From CAWCDJ01 sp963796485 (GTDB lineage Bacteria > Acidobacteriota > Terriglobia > Bryobacterales > Bryobacteraceae): a stretch of DNA of 64,000 nt. Position 1 is the stretch's first letter. Each line of letters begins with the position of its first letter. Positions 52,501 through 59,053 of this stretch are shown piece after piece. Location of the stretch: contig CAWCLV010000001.1 of the NCBI GenBank assembly GCA_963796485.1, positions 434,001-498,000 on the forward strand, in the 5' to 3' direction. The translations under genes and the position numbers were made by a program. Below the pieces are notes generated by a model. It was not told where the DNA came from and did not search any database. It saw only the letters and a program-made list of their open reading frames with translations.

Positions 52501-52702
52501 CCGCATGCCCGACCGCGCCTATCTGCACTTCCTGCGGCCGAATACGGTGGTCGAAGTGGACTTGCGGCCTTCGCTGCTGGACTCACCGGAACAGATTGTG
52601 CAGGATTTTCAGGCGGCGCAGGATGGGTTGGAATTTCCGATGACGGTGGGGGGGCACTGCGGGAAATGCCAGTTCTACAAGGACCTTTGCCCGGCAACGT
52701 GA
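49532..52702 (+). CDS. addA: AddA-type UvrD helicase/nuclease subunit
   Basis: 1056 residues. SF1A helicase motifs: VAGPGSGKTT (K33), TFTEKAAGNM, HGFCARLLREN, DEFQDTNGQQ, GDINQSIFGFR, TVHSAKGLEFPVVFVA and YVAMTRAEDHLVL. The C-terminal RecB-family nuclease has GQIDLWFEEGG and VIVDYKTDSVSG. Unusually for AddA it also carries the four-cysteine staple: C851 (RCPRRYYLGHYL) with C1043, C1046 and C1053 (HCGKCQFYKDLCP), a pattern normally given to AddB. Acts with AddB in recombinational repair. ATG overlaps the addB stop (ATGA). Confidence 0.92.
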   Translation: MKEVRFTAAQLDAVDISKRHLDACVVAGPGSGKTTVLVEYFRRLVEAGVDPLRVLAITFTEKAAGNMRKKLAEAFYDHPAIRARLERAWVSTVHGFCARLLRENAVFAGVDPEFQVADVRDSVRLQNEAIHTAIDQLFAEHTAAVRRLIRGLSSPEFEQAVLSAYDAMRGAGVRVDELAKFEAPPGVTVEDLRDTLRALVAEPLTQWNPAQKLHLGAALEGAGRIVYAADPGEGLQAIEAFSCNLNKCKRGNNAYLLLKRLKEQIEGLRYTLITGYYAAERQLLLEILRRFDRLYRERKTQAGMLDFSDLEEYAVRLLEDHEETRSRLSGQFDHVLMDEFQDTNGQQARLLRLVRPPDRFYAVGDINQSIFGFRHAEPQGFREYREELERRGGHVVELIDNFRSRPEILSAVETVLSGQPGIEPRSLVAGREFDNRKPFAVEAIYAPGEAEEARWVARRILELTGPSRHFRDVAVLVRNTEVIGAFTEAFEEAGIPYIVNSGRGFYETREVRDLMHLLRVIANPRDEVSLAAVLRSPLAGASDEALLALRMMGENIGASLMRLGETDGALFRAEDFDLLRRFAGRLRTWRIRRATVTFDVLLAAAMDDCGYLPAPGTRGDANVDKFMAQVRAASGRQSLDEFVIELARVRADNPREQDAPPEDAADTVKVMTVHSAKGLEFPVVFVAAIHKGVDASLPVVAFSPAFGLGARWRNPAKREDKSDRFLHAIHEERKVREEAESRRLLYVAMTRAEDHLVLSFSGQRVQHWADVVTRSLALDLSAPRDEVIERTAPGAQRWNLRLTVAGGAPELLPRPVIAEQDREAAPLGAPLVEEQHDSNATVTGLAEFARCPRRYYLGHYLGFEARPRGVPAEPELSASELGTQVHELLAGKPVANPDSEAVRLAGVFRQSALGRRAARAGRVQRESDFLIAIEDLVIRGQIDLWFEEGGELVIVDYKTDSVSGPEAHARAEDYALQLKLYATAIERRTGRMPDRAYLHFLRPNTVVEVDLRPSLLDSPEQIVQDFQAAQDGLEFPMTVGGHCGKCQFYKDLCPAT

Positions 52703-52710
52703 GCAGGGGG

Positions 52711-52800
52711 CCCGCTCCCCAACGGTCGCGGCTCTGTGTGCCCGAGCGCGCTACGGCGTGCGTCATGAGACCCACAGAGCCGCGACCGTAAGGGAGCGGG
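52711..52800. terminator. Inverted repeat family 2, copy C (28-30 bp arms); bidirectional terminator
   Basis: Left arm starts CCCGCTCCCCAACGGTCGCG and runs on GCTCTGTG; right arm CACAGAGCCGCGACCG then TAAGGGAGCGGG ending at 52800, almost perfectly complementary, with a loop of about 32 nt. It lies between the convergent addA and secreted-protein genes. Best-preserved member of the family also seen at 9101 and 22142. Confidence 0.85.
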
Positions 52801-52811
52801 CCGGACCGCCT

Positions 52812-53777
52812 CTACATCTTCCGTCCGCCGCGATGCGCCGGTTGGGCCGCTCCCGCTCCGTGCTTCACGAACTGCTGGATCTGATCTTCGGGAATCGTAA
52901 GCGTCACGTTGAGCAGGTTCGCCTGCGGCGCGATCGTTAATCCCGCCAGCACGGTCTTGAGCGCGGCGTTGTTCTGGCTCTGCATCTGGGCCAGGCTGGC
53001 CAGCAGTTTTAGCGCGTCGCCCATCGACTGCGCATTCTGGGCGGTATCCGCCTGCGCCTGCGCGGTCACGACGACGTTGGTGCCGAACTTCACGCCGCCT
53101 GCCGCCTGCTGGATGCTCTGGAACGCGGTCGTGCCCTGCGCGCCGACTCCGGGTACATTCGGGGCGCCCTTGGGCAGGTTCAGCGATGCCGTGGGGACCA
53201 GCGATACGGCCCAGGCGTCCTCGGAACCGCTCCACTGGTTGACCTCTGTGATGAGTGAGGCCGGCAGCGTGCTGACCTTGCTTTGCCGGTCGATCGCCCC
53301 TTTAACGCTGGCGATGTCCCCTGCGACCACGAGGGTCGAACTCAGGAAGGCGACTCCGTTTTGCGCTTTCGGGTCTTCGATAATCGTGACGCCGGCGTAG
53401 GCTTCCGATGCGGCGCCGTGTTGCGTAGCCAGCGAGAGAATCGTGGCGGGCTGGAAATTGCCGCGCGCCAGGAACAGGCCGCTGCGACCGGCCGGAACGG
53501 CGGACGAAGCAACCAGCACCTCGTGAACGTCGCGAGTCGGGTCGAAGCCGGTCTGGGCCGTCAGTTCCTGCAGGTGCTGGTTCTGGGAGGACTGGATCAG
53601 CCCCAGCACGTATTGACCGAACGGCGTGGTCTTCGCCTGGTCCACGTTGACGCCCGCCAGAACCTTGGCGTCGGGCATCACCAGGTTGAGCAGTTGCGGA
53701 TCGGCCGCTTTGGCGGGGAGTGCCACGGTCAACATCGCGGCAAGTGTCGTTGTGGTCAAAAGAGTTCGTGCGTTCAT
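52812..53777 (-). CDS. Secreted protein of unknown function, related to the one at 9186
   Basis: 321 residues with signal peptide (LLTTTTLAAMLTVALPAKAA). The mature protein begins DPQLLNLVMPDAKVLAGVNV and has alternating alpha/beta segments, including GRSGLFLARGNFQPATILSL and NGVAFLSSTLVVAGDIASVK, ending in a Gly/Gln-rich tail (AQPAHRGGRKM). No catalytic motif. Start and end segments parallel those of the protein at 9186-9968. An acidobacterial exported family of unknown role, tentative. Confidence 0.75.
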   Translation of the reverse strand: MNARTLLTTTTLAAMLTVALPAKAADPQLLNLVMPDAKVLAGVNVDQAKTTPFGQYVLGLIQSSQNQHLQELTAQTGFDPTRDVHEVLVASSAVPAGRSGLFLARGNFQPATILSLATQHGAASEAYAGVTIIEDPKAQNGVAFLSSTLVVAGDIASVKGAIDRQSKVSTLPASLITEVNQWSGSEDAWAVSLVPTASLNLPKGAPNVPGVGAQGTTAFQSIQQAAGGVKFGTNVVVTAQAQADTAQNAQSMGDALKLLASLAQMQSQNNAALKTVLAGLTIAPQANLLNVTLTIPEDQIQQFVKHGAGAAQPAHRGGRKM

Positions 53778-53833
53778 AACATCCAGGACGCGGTCCTTTC
53801 CCCATTATTAACGCACCCCTGGGGCCGAAAGCT

Positions 53834-54973
53834 CTAGGTGGAATGCCCGACCGGGATCTGTTCCACCACTTCGATGCCAAATCCTTCCAGGGCAACGATC
53901 TTTCTTGGGTGGTTGGTGAGCAATCGGATGGTGTGGAGCCCCAGGTCGGAGAGGATCTGCGCTCCGATGCCGTGCTCGTGCTGGAGTTGCCTCTGCCCGG
54001 CTTCGCCTTTATAGTGCATGAAATCGCGGCCGTGCGAGGTCATATGGGGAGCGCCCGGCACGTCGCGGTCGATCCGGAAACCCGGCCCGCTCTCGTGCAG
54101 GTAGACCAGGACGCCGCTTCCTTCCTCCGCAATCGTCTTCAGCGAGTTGCGAATCAAGCGGTTGCAGTCGCAGCCCGTGGACCCGAATACGTCCCCGTAA
54201 AGGCACCGCGAGTGCATCCGGACCAGCACTTCCTCGCGTCCGGTCACGTCGCCCCGCACCAGGGCCAGGTGGTACTCCGGATTCAGGTCGGTGGTGTAAG
54301 CGACGGTCCGGAATTTGCCGAACTCGGTTTCGATGCAGCCCTCCGCCGCGCGGCGGACGAACTTTTCGTTTTTCAGGCGGTAGCGGATGATTTCCGCCAC
54401 CGAGATCATCTTCACGCCGTGGCGCGCGCAGAATTCTTCGAGCTGCGGCACCCGGGCCATGGTGCCGTCCTCGTTCATGATTTCGCAGATCACGCCGGCC
54501 GGGGTCAATCCGGCCATGCGCGCCAGGTCCACCGAAGCCTCGGTCTGCCCGGCACGGACCAGCACGCCGCCCTCCCTGGCGCGCAGTGGGAACACGTGGC
54601 CGGGGCGGGCGAGGTCGGCGGGGCGGCAGTCCGGGTCGATGGCGGTCAGGATGGTGCGGGTGCGGTCCCCGGCCGAAATGCCTGTCGTCACTCCCTCGCG
54701 GGCGTCGACCGATTCGCAAAAAGCCGTTCCGAAATTGGACGTGTTAGTCGGGCTCATCAGCGGCAACCGCAGAAAATCGCACCGCTCCGCATTCAGGCTG
54801 AGACAGATCAGTCCGCGCCCGTGCGTGGCCATGAAGTTGATGATCTCGGGAGTCACTTTCTCCGCCGCGATCGTCAGGTCTCCCTCGTTCTCCCGGTCTT
54901 CGTCGTCCACCACTACGAGGATGCGTCCGGCGCGGATTTCATCGACCGCGTCCGGGACGGAAATGAAGGGCAT
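53834..54973 (-). CDS. ribBA: Bifunctional DHBP synthase / GTP cyclohydrolase II
   Basis: 379 residues catalysing two entry steps of riboflavin synthesis. The RibB part (1-200) has VVDDEDRENEGDLTIAAE and HTEASVDLARMAG-equivalent QTEASVDLARMAGLTPAGVI. The RibA part (205-379) has zinc-site VRMHSRCLYGDVFGSTGCDC (three Cys), YLHESGPGF for the catalytic region and GIGAQILSDLG-LHTIRLLTNHPRK. Normal length. A TACAAT box ends 5 nt before the ATG, with no SD. Divergent from cdaA. Confidence 0.97.
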   Translation of the reverse strand: MPFISVPDAVDEIRAGRILVVVDDEDRENEGDLTIAAEKVTPEIINFMATHGRGLICLSLNAERCDFLRLPLMSPTNTSNFGTAFCESVDAREGVTTGISAGDRTRTILTAIDPDCRPADLARPGHVFPLRAREGGVLVRAGQTEASVDLARMAGLTPAGVICEIMNEDGTMARVPQLEEFCARHGVKMISVAEIIRYRLKNEKFVRRAAEGCIETEFGKFRTVAYTTDLNPEYHLALVRGDVTGREEVLVRMHSRCLYGDVFGSTGCDCNRLIRNSLKTIAEEGSGVLVYLHESGPGFRIDRDVPGAPHMTSHGRDFMHYKGEAGQRQLQHEHGIGAQILSDLGLHTIRLLTNHPRKIVALEGFGIEVVEQIPVGHST

Positions 54974-54978
54974 AATTC

Positions 54979-54984
54979 ATTGTA
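54979..54984 (-). promoter_or_regulatory. -10 hexamer TACAAT before ribBA
   Basis: On the minus strand TACAAT is followed by GAATT and the ATG of ribBA; leaderless transcript expected. I see no FMN riboswitch, and there is no room for one downstream of this box. Confidence 0.4.
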
Positions 54985-55067
54985 TCCATTAGGCCTTCGG
55001 GTACCCGGAAAAGCCTGGCTACGCTAAGATGAAAACTGGACGGTTCTCTCCTCATTGAGATCCACCG

Positions 55068-55946
55068 ATGCTGCATCTTGCGCTATTTTCGCTGCTGCTG
55101 CCGGAACTGCACCTGAGCGGGGTGATCGACATCCTGGTCGTGGCGTTCCTCGTGTACCAGGCGCTGATGGTGGTGAGGGGCACGCGTGCCGGCCACATCC
55201 TGATCGGCATTGCGATCGTGGTGCTGCTGTACGAGGTGGCGACCTGGGCGGGGCTGGAGGCGCTGCGCTCGCTGCTCTCGTTCATCGTTCCGTATATCGG
55301 ACTGGCCGTCATCGTCCTTTTCCAGTCTGAAATCCGGCGCACCCTGGCCAGACTGGGCCGAAAGCGCTGGTTCGGCATAGCCGGCGGTTTCCGGGCTCCG
55401 GAATCCATTAACGAAATTCTGTTCGCGGTGGAAAAACTGGCCGAGGAAAAAATAGGCGCTTTAATCGTACTGGAGCGCGATATCGGGCTGCGGACTTTTA
55501 TCGAAAGCGGGGTCATGCTGGAAGCCCGGATTTCGCGGGATTTGTTCCTCTCCATCTTCCAGCCGGGGCTGCCGCTCCATGATGGCGCGGTCATCATACA
55601 GAAGGACCGGATCGCCGCGGCCGCCTGCTTTCTCCCGCTAACCACCAATCCGGCGCTCTCGCGGAAACTCGGCACGCGGCACCGGGCGGGCATCGGCATC
55701 ACCGAAGAGACCGACTGCCTTTCGATCATTGTTTCCGAAGAGACCGGCCGGGTTTCCGTAGCCGCCTTCGGCGACCTGATTCAGGGCCTGACCGTGCCGG
55801 ACCTGGTGGAGCGGATCAATCGCCACTTCGAGGTGCAGCGCCCGACTCCGATGCACATCGACGAGTTTGCGGCCGACATTCCGCTGTCTCCCGGGGGCGG
55901 CACCGACCAGGAAGTCCATCCGACCGAGAGGATGAAACACCCATGA
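55068..55946 (+). CDS. cdaA: Membrane diadenylate cyclase CdaA (DacA)
   Basis: 292 residues. Makes c-di-AMP from two ATP. Three N-terminal transmembrane helices (about 15-90), then the DAC domain: LPLHDGAVII with DGA at 172-174, AAAACFLPLT, and GTRHRAGIGITEETD with RHR at 204-206, then IIVSEETGRVSVA. All catalytic motifs intact. It starts the conserved cdaA-cdaR-glmM operon; cdaR overlaps its stop by 4 bp. c-di-AMP commonly controls potassium and osmolyte transport. Confidence 0.97.
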   Translation: MLHLALFSLLLPELHLSGVIDILVVAFLVYQALMVVRGTRAGHILIGIAIVVLLYEVATWAGLEALRSLLSFIVPYIGLAVIVLFQSEIRRTLARLGRKRWFGIAGGFRAPESINEILFAVEKLAEEKIGALIVLERDIGLRTFIESGVMLEARISRDLFLSIFQPGLPLHDGAVIIQKDRIAAAACFLPLTTNPALSRKLGTRHRAGIGITEETDCLSIIVSEETGRVSVAAFGDLIQGLTVPDLVERINRHFEVQRPTPMHIDEFAADIPLSPGGGTDQEVHPTERMKHP

Positions 55947-56611
55947 AGGTGCTGCGGTGGGTCGGGCGGTTCCTTACGGAGAACGCCGCGTGGAAACTGC
56001 TCTCGGTGTTGATCGCCGTATTTTTGTGGGCGCTCGTCGCGTCGGAGCCCCAACTGGCGGCGTTTGCCATCGCTCCCGTGGAGTATAAGAACCTCCCCGA
56101 CGACCTCGAAATCAGTTCCGAACCGGTCGCCGCGGTCTCGCTCCAACTGCGGGGCCCGTCCGGTGAGTTGCGGGGCATCGATGACGGCGGCCTCCGTCCG
56201 GCTGTGATTCTGGACATGAGCGGCGTGCGCCCGGGAGAGCGGACTTTCGCGATCAACAGCAGCAATGTCAAACTGGCGCGCGGCGTGCGCCTGGAGCGTG
56301 CGATCCCATCCGAAGTCCGCCTGCAGTTCGAGCGGCGTGCCAGCAAGAGTGTCCCCGTCCGCCCCCGTTTCACGGGTGAGGGCACAAACGGGTATGTAGT
56401 TGCCAGCTGGTCGGTAGGACCTCCCGAGTTGACCATCGTGGGGCCGGCGGACCACGTCGCGCGGATTCGGGAGGTCATTACCGATCCGATCGACGTTGCG
56501 AACGTGGTAGGCACGTACGAGTTCCGTGTGAACGCCTACGTCGGGGACCCGTATGTTCGGTTTCAATCGTCTCCGCTCGTTGCCGTGTCGGTAACCGTGA
56601 GAAAAAGGTAG
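55943..56611 (+). CDS. cdaR: YbbR-domain regulator of CdaA
   Basis: 222 residues. N-terminal signal anchor (WKLLSVLIAVFLWALVASEP), then two YbbR-type beta domains (FAIAPVEYKNLPDDLEISSE and FTGEGTNGYVVASWSVGPPE). Shorter than Firmicute CdaR, which has four domains. Sits between cdaA and glmM, as in many phyla, and probably modulates cyclase activity at the membrane. ATG overlaps the cdaA stop (ATGA). Confidence 0.93.
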   Translation: MKVLRWVGRFLTENAAWKLLSVLIAVFLWALVASEPQLAAFAIAPVEYKNLPDDLEISSEPVAAVSLQLRGPSGELRGIDDGGLRPAVILDMSGVRPGERTFAINSSNVKLARGVRLERAIPSEVRLQFERRASKSVPVRPRFTGEGTNGYVVASWSVGPPELTIVGPADHVARIREVITDPIDVANVVGTYEFRVNAYVGDPYVRFQSSPLVAVSVTVRKR

Positions 56612-56630
56612 TTGGTGACGGAGGACCGAA

Positions 56631-57974
56631 TTGGGTAAACAGTTGTTTGGAACGGACGGGATCCGCGGAGTGGCGGGAGAATATCCGCTCGATCAGCGGA
56701 CCGTGTACGCATTTGGATTGGCGCTGGGGCACGATGCCGCGAAGTCGGCGCCGGGTCCCGAGATTCTGATCGGAACCGATACCCGCGAGTCGGGCGCCTG
56801 GATCGCCGCCACTGTCGCGGGCGGTCTTGAAACGTGCGGCGTCAACGTACGGTTCGCCGGGGTCGTCACCACTCCGGGGATCGCTTACCTGACGCGCACC
56901 GGACCGTTCCAGGCAGGCGTGATGATCTCCGCTTCGCACAATCCCTACCAGGACAACGGTCTCAAAGTGTTCGGCCACAGCGGATTCAAGCTGCCGGACG
57001 AGGAAGAGCATTCGATCGAGCAGGAGATTTTCCGGCTTCGCGAGAACGGGCTGGTTCCGCGGACGGGTGCGCTGGCCGAAGACGCTCAGTTGGCTGGCGA
57101 GTATCTCGCGTACCTGGAGTCCACGGTCTCGGTCCGCTTCGACGGAATCCGGCTGGCCCTCGATTGCGGCAACGGCGCTTCCTACCGGCTCGCCCCGGAA
57201 TTGTTTCGCGGTCTCGGCGCCGCGGTGGAGGCCATCTGCGTCGAGCCGAACGGACGCAATATCAATCTCGGCTGCGGCGCGCTGCACCTCGACAAACTGC
57301 GGGAGACCGTGGTCGCCGGCGGGCACGATTTCGGGGTTGCCTTCGACGGCGATGCCGACCGGGCGATTTTTGTCGCGCGCAGCGGCAAGATCGTGGACGG
57401 AGATGCCGTGCTGCTTGCCGCCGGCCGGGCGCTGAAGACCGCGGGGCGTCTACGAGGCGACACCGTGGTGGCTACCGTGATGTCCAACCTTGGCCTGGAG
57501 AAAGCCCTGGAGCGGGCCGGGATCCGCATGGTGCGCACGCCCGTGGGAGACAAGTACGTGCTCGAAGAGATGGAGCGGCTGGGTGCCGCGCTGGGCGGCG
57601 AGCAGTCCGGGCACGTGATTTTCCGCGACTACGCCACCACGGGAGACGGCATCCTGACCGCGCTCAGGGTGCTGGAGATCGCCCGCTGCGCAGGCGCGGG
57701 GCTGGATGAACTCACGGCCGACCTGAAGGTCTTTCCGCAGAAGCTGGTCAATGTGCGGGTGCGTGAGAAAAAAGCGCTGAACGAAGTTCCGGAAGTGGCG
57801 GAGGAGATCCGCCGCGTCGAAAAGGCATTCGCCGGTTCCGGGCGCGTCCTGGTTCGTTTCTCCGGAACCGAACCGCTGGCCCGGGTGATGGTGGAAGGCC
57901 CCGACCTGAAGGACGTGGAGGCGTACAGCGAGAGCATCGCGGAGACCATCCGGCGGGCTATGGGCTCGTCCTGA
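56631..57974 (+). CDS. glmM: Phosphoglucosamine mutase
   Basis: 447 residues from a TTG start (the ORF begins GKQLFGTDGIRGVAGEYP). Converts glucosamine-6-phosphate to glucosamine-1-phosphate for UDP-GlcNAc and hence peptidoglycan and LPS. Catalytic phosphoserine S102 in MISASHNPYQDNG, metal-binding DGDADRAI, sugar-binding GEQSGHVIF and C-terminal VRFSGTEPLARVM are all canonical. In Firmicutes GlmM binds and inhibits CdaA, and the operon order here is the same. The HDAC gene follows after 2 bp. Confidence 0.97.
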   Translation: MGKQLFGTDGIRGVAGEYPLDQRTVYAFGLALGHDAAKSAPGPEILIGTDTRESGAWIAATVAGGLETCGVNVRFAGVVTTPGIAYLTRTGPFQAGVMISASHNPYQDNGLKVFGHSGFKLPDEEEHSIEQEIFRLRENGLVPRTGALAEDAQLAGEYLAYLESTVSVRFDGIRLALDCGNGASYRLAPELFRGLGAAVEAICVEPNGRNINLGCGALHLDKLRETVVAGGHDFGVAFDGDADRAIFVARSGKIVDGDAVLLAAGRALKTAGRLRGDTVVATVMSNLGLEKALERAGIRMVRTPVGDKYVLEEMERLGAALGGEQSGHVIFRDYATTGDGILTALRVLEIARCAGAGLDELTADLKVFPQKLVNVRVREKKALNEVPEVAEEIRRVEKAFAGSGRVLVRFSGTEPLARVMVEGPDLKDVEAYSESIAETIRRAMGSS

Positions 57975-57976
57975 CG

Positions 57977-58888
57977 ATGCGGCTGTACTACTGCGACCAT
58001 CACGCGTTTCCACTGCCAGAAGGCCACAAGTTTCCCCTCGCCAAATACGCCCTGCTGCGCCGCCTGCTCGAAGAGTGCGGCGGTTTTGAATTCATCCCCG
58101 CGCCGCTTGCGGCCCCGGCGGCGATCGAGCGGGTTCACGACCCCGCTTATGTTCGGGCGTTCCTCGATGGCTCGGTGGACTCGCGGATCATGCGGCGGAT
58201 CGGATTCCCCTGGTCCAGGGGACTGGTGCTGCGCACTCTCGCGTCGCTCGGCGGGACACTGGCGGCGACCGCCGACGCGCTGGCCAAAGGTTTCGGAGGC
58301 AACCTCGCCGGAGGGACGCATCACGCGTTTCACGCCGAAGGCGCGGGGTTCTGCGTCTTCAACGATATCGCCGTGGCGGTACGCGGCTGCGGACTGCGCG
58401 CCGCGGTGGTGGACCTGGATGTTCACCAGGGCGACGGCACTGCGGCGATCTTCGAGAGCGACGCGGATGTCCTCACGGTGTCTTTTCACGGCCGCAACAA
58501 CTTCCCGTTCCGGAAGCAGCGCGGCAAGATCGATGTCGCGCTCGAGGACGGGACCGCGGATAGCGAATACCTGGACCGGCTCGCGGACATTCTTCCCGCC
58601 GTTCGCGAGTTCGGCCCGGAAATCCTGTTCTACCAGTCCGGGGTGGACGCGCTTGCCGAAGATCGCCTGGGGAGATTGTGCCTTTCCACCGCCGGACTGT
58701 GCGAACGCGACCGGATGGTATTCGCGTGCGCCAGGGGCATGGGAGTGCCGGTAGTCGTGACCCTCGGAGGCGGGTATGCCGACCCTATCCGCCTGACCGC
58801 CGAGGCCCACGCCGGGACTTTTCGCACGGCCCGGGGGTTCTGGGACGGTCCGCAACCAACGGCCCGGAACGGACGTCTTACGAAATGA
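57977..58888 (+). CDS. Histone-deacetylase-family protein (AcuC/acetylpolyamine-amidohydrolase type)
   Basis: 303 residues, zinc-dependent deacetylase fold. Motifs: NLAGGTHHAFHAEGAGFCVF (catalytic His pair), VVDLDVHQGDGTAAIF (Zn ligands Asp/His), LFYQSGVDALAEDRLGRL (Zn Asp and cap) and VVTLGGGYADPI (catalytic Tyr). Substrate unknown: acetyl-lysine, acetylpolyamine or other amide. It starts 2 bp after glmM, so it is likely expressed with the amino-sugar/c-di-AMP operon; a strong hairpin terminator follows. Confidence 0.93.
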   Translation: MRLYYCDHHAFPLPEGHKFPLAKYALLRRLLEECGGFEFIPAPLAAPAAIERVHDPAYVRAFLDGSVDSRIMRRIGFPWSRGLVLRTLASLGGTLAATADALAKGFGGNLAGGTHHAFHAEGAGFCVFNDIAVAVRGCGLRAAVVDLDVHQGDGTAAIFESDADVLTVSFHGRNNFPFRKQRGKIDVALEDGTADSEYLDRLADILPAVREFGPEILFYQSGVDALAEDRLGRLCLSTAGLCERDRMVFACARGMGVPVVVTLGGGYADPIRLTAEAHAGTFRTARGFWDGPQPTARNGRLTK

Positions 58889-58937
58889 CGGGCATTTTTG
58901 CGAATGGTCGCGCGGTGGATCCCGTCTTCCGCGGACC

Positions 58938-58975
58938 AACCGGCGGGCGTCTTCCTCCGAGCGCCCGCCGGTTTT
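58938..58975 (+). terminator. Rho-independent terminator of the cdaA-cdaR-glmM-HDAC operon
   Basis: Arms AACCGGCGGGCG (58938-58949) and CGCCCGCCGGTT (58962-58973), perfect 12-bp stem with 12-nt loop, followed by TTTTG. It lies 49 bp after the HDAC stop. Confidence 0.85.
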
Positions 58976-59009
58976 GTCCTGACCTGACATGCCGCCAACG
59001 TGTGCCGCA

Positions 59010-59031
59010 GGGCGGGCTTTCAAGCCCGCCC
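59010..59031. terminator. Second GC hairpin between HDAC and ketosynthase genes
   Basis: GGGCGGGCTT, TC, AAGCCCGCCC: perfect 10-bp stem, 23 bp before the end of the ketosynthase gene on the opposite strand. It would serve minus-strand transcripts. Same style as the palindromes at 29032 and 39954. Confidence 0.65.
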
Positions 59032-59053
59032 ATCCGTGGCGTTTACCAGCGGG

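Noticed and set aside
49988..52528. 846-codon open frame antisense to addA
   Set aside because: Shadow of a confident helicase gene; composition is Arg/Gln/His-rich with no motif.
54974..55067. FMN riboswitch in front of ribBA
   Set aside because: Only about 94 bp lie between ribBA and cdaA, with a -10 box 5 nt from the start; no RFN element motifs.
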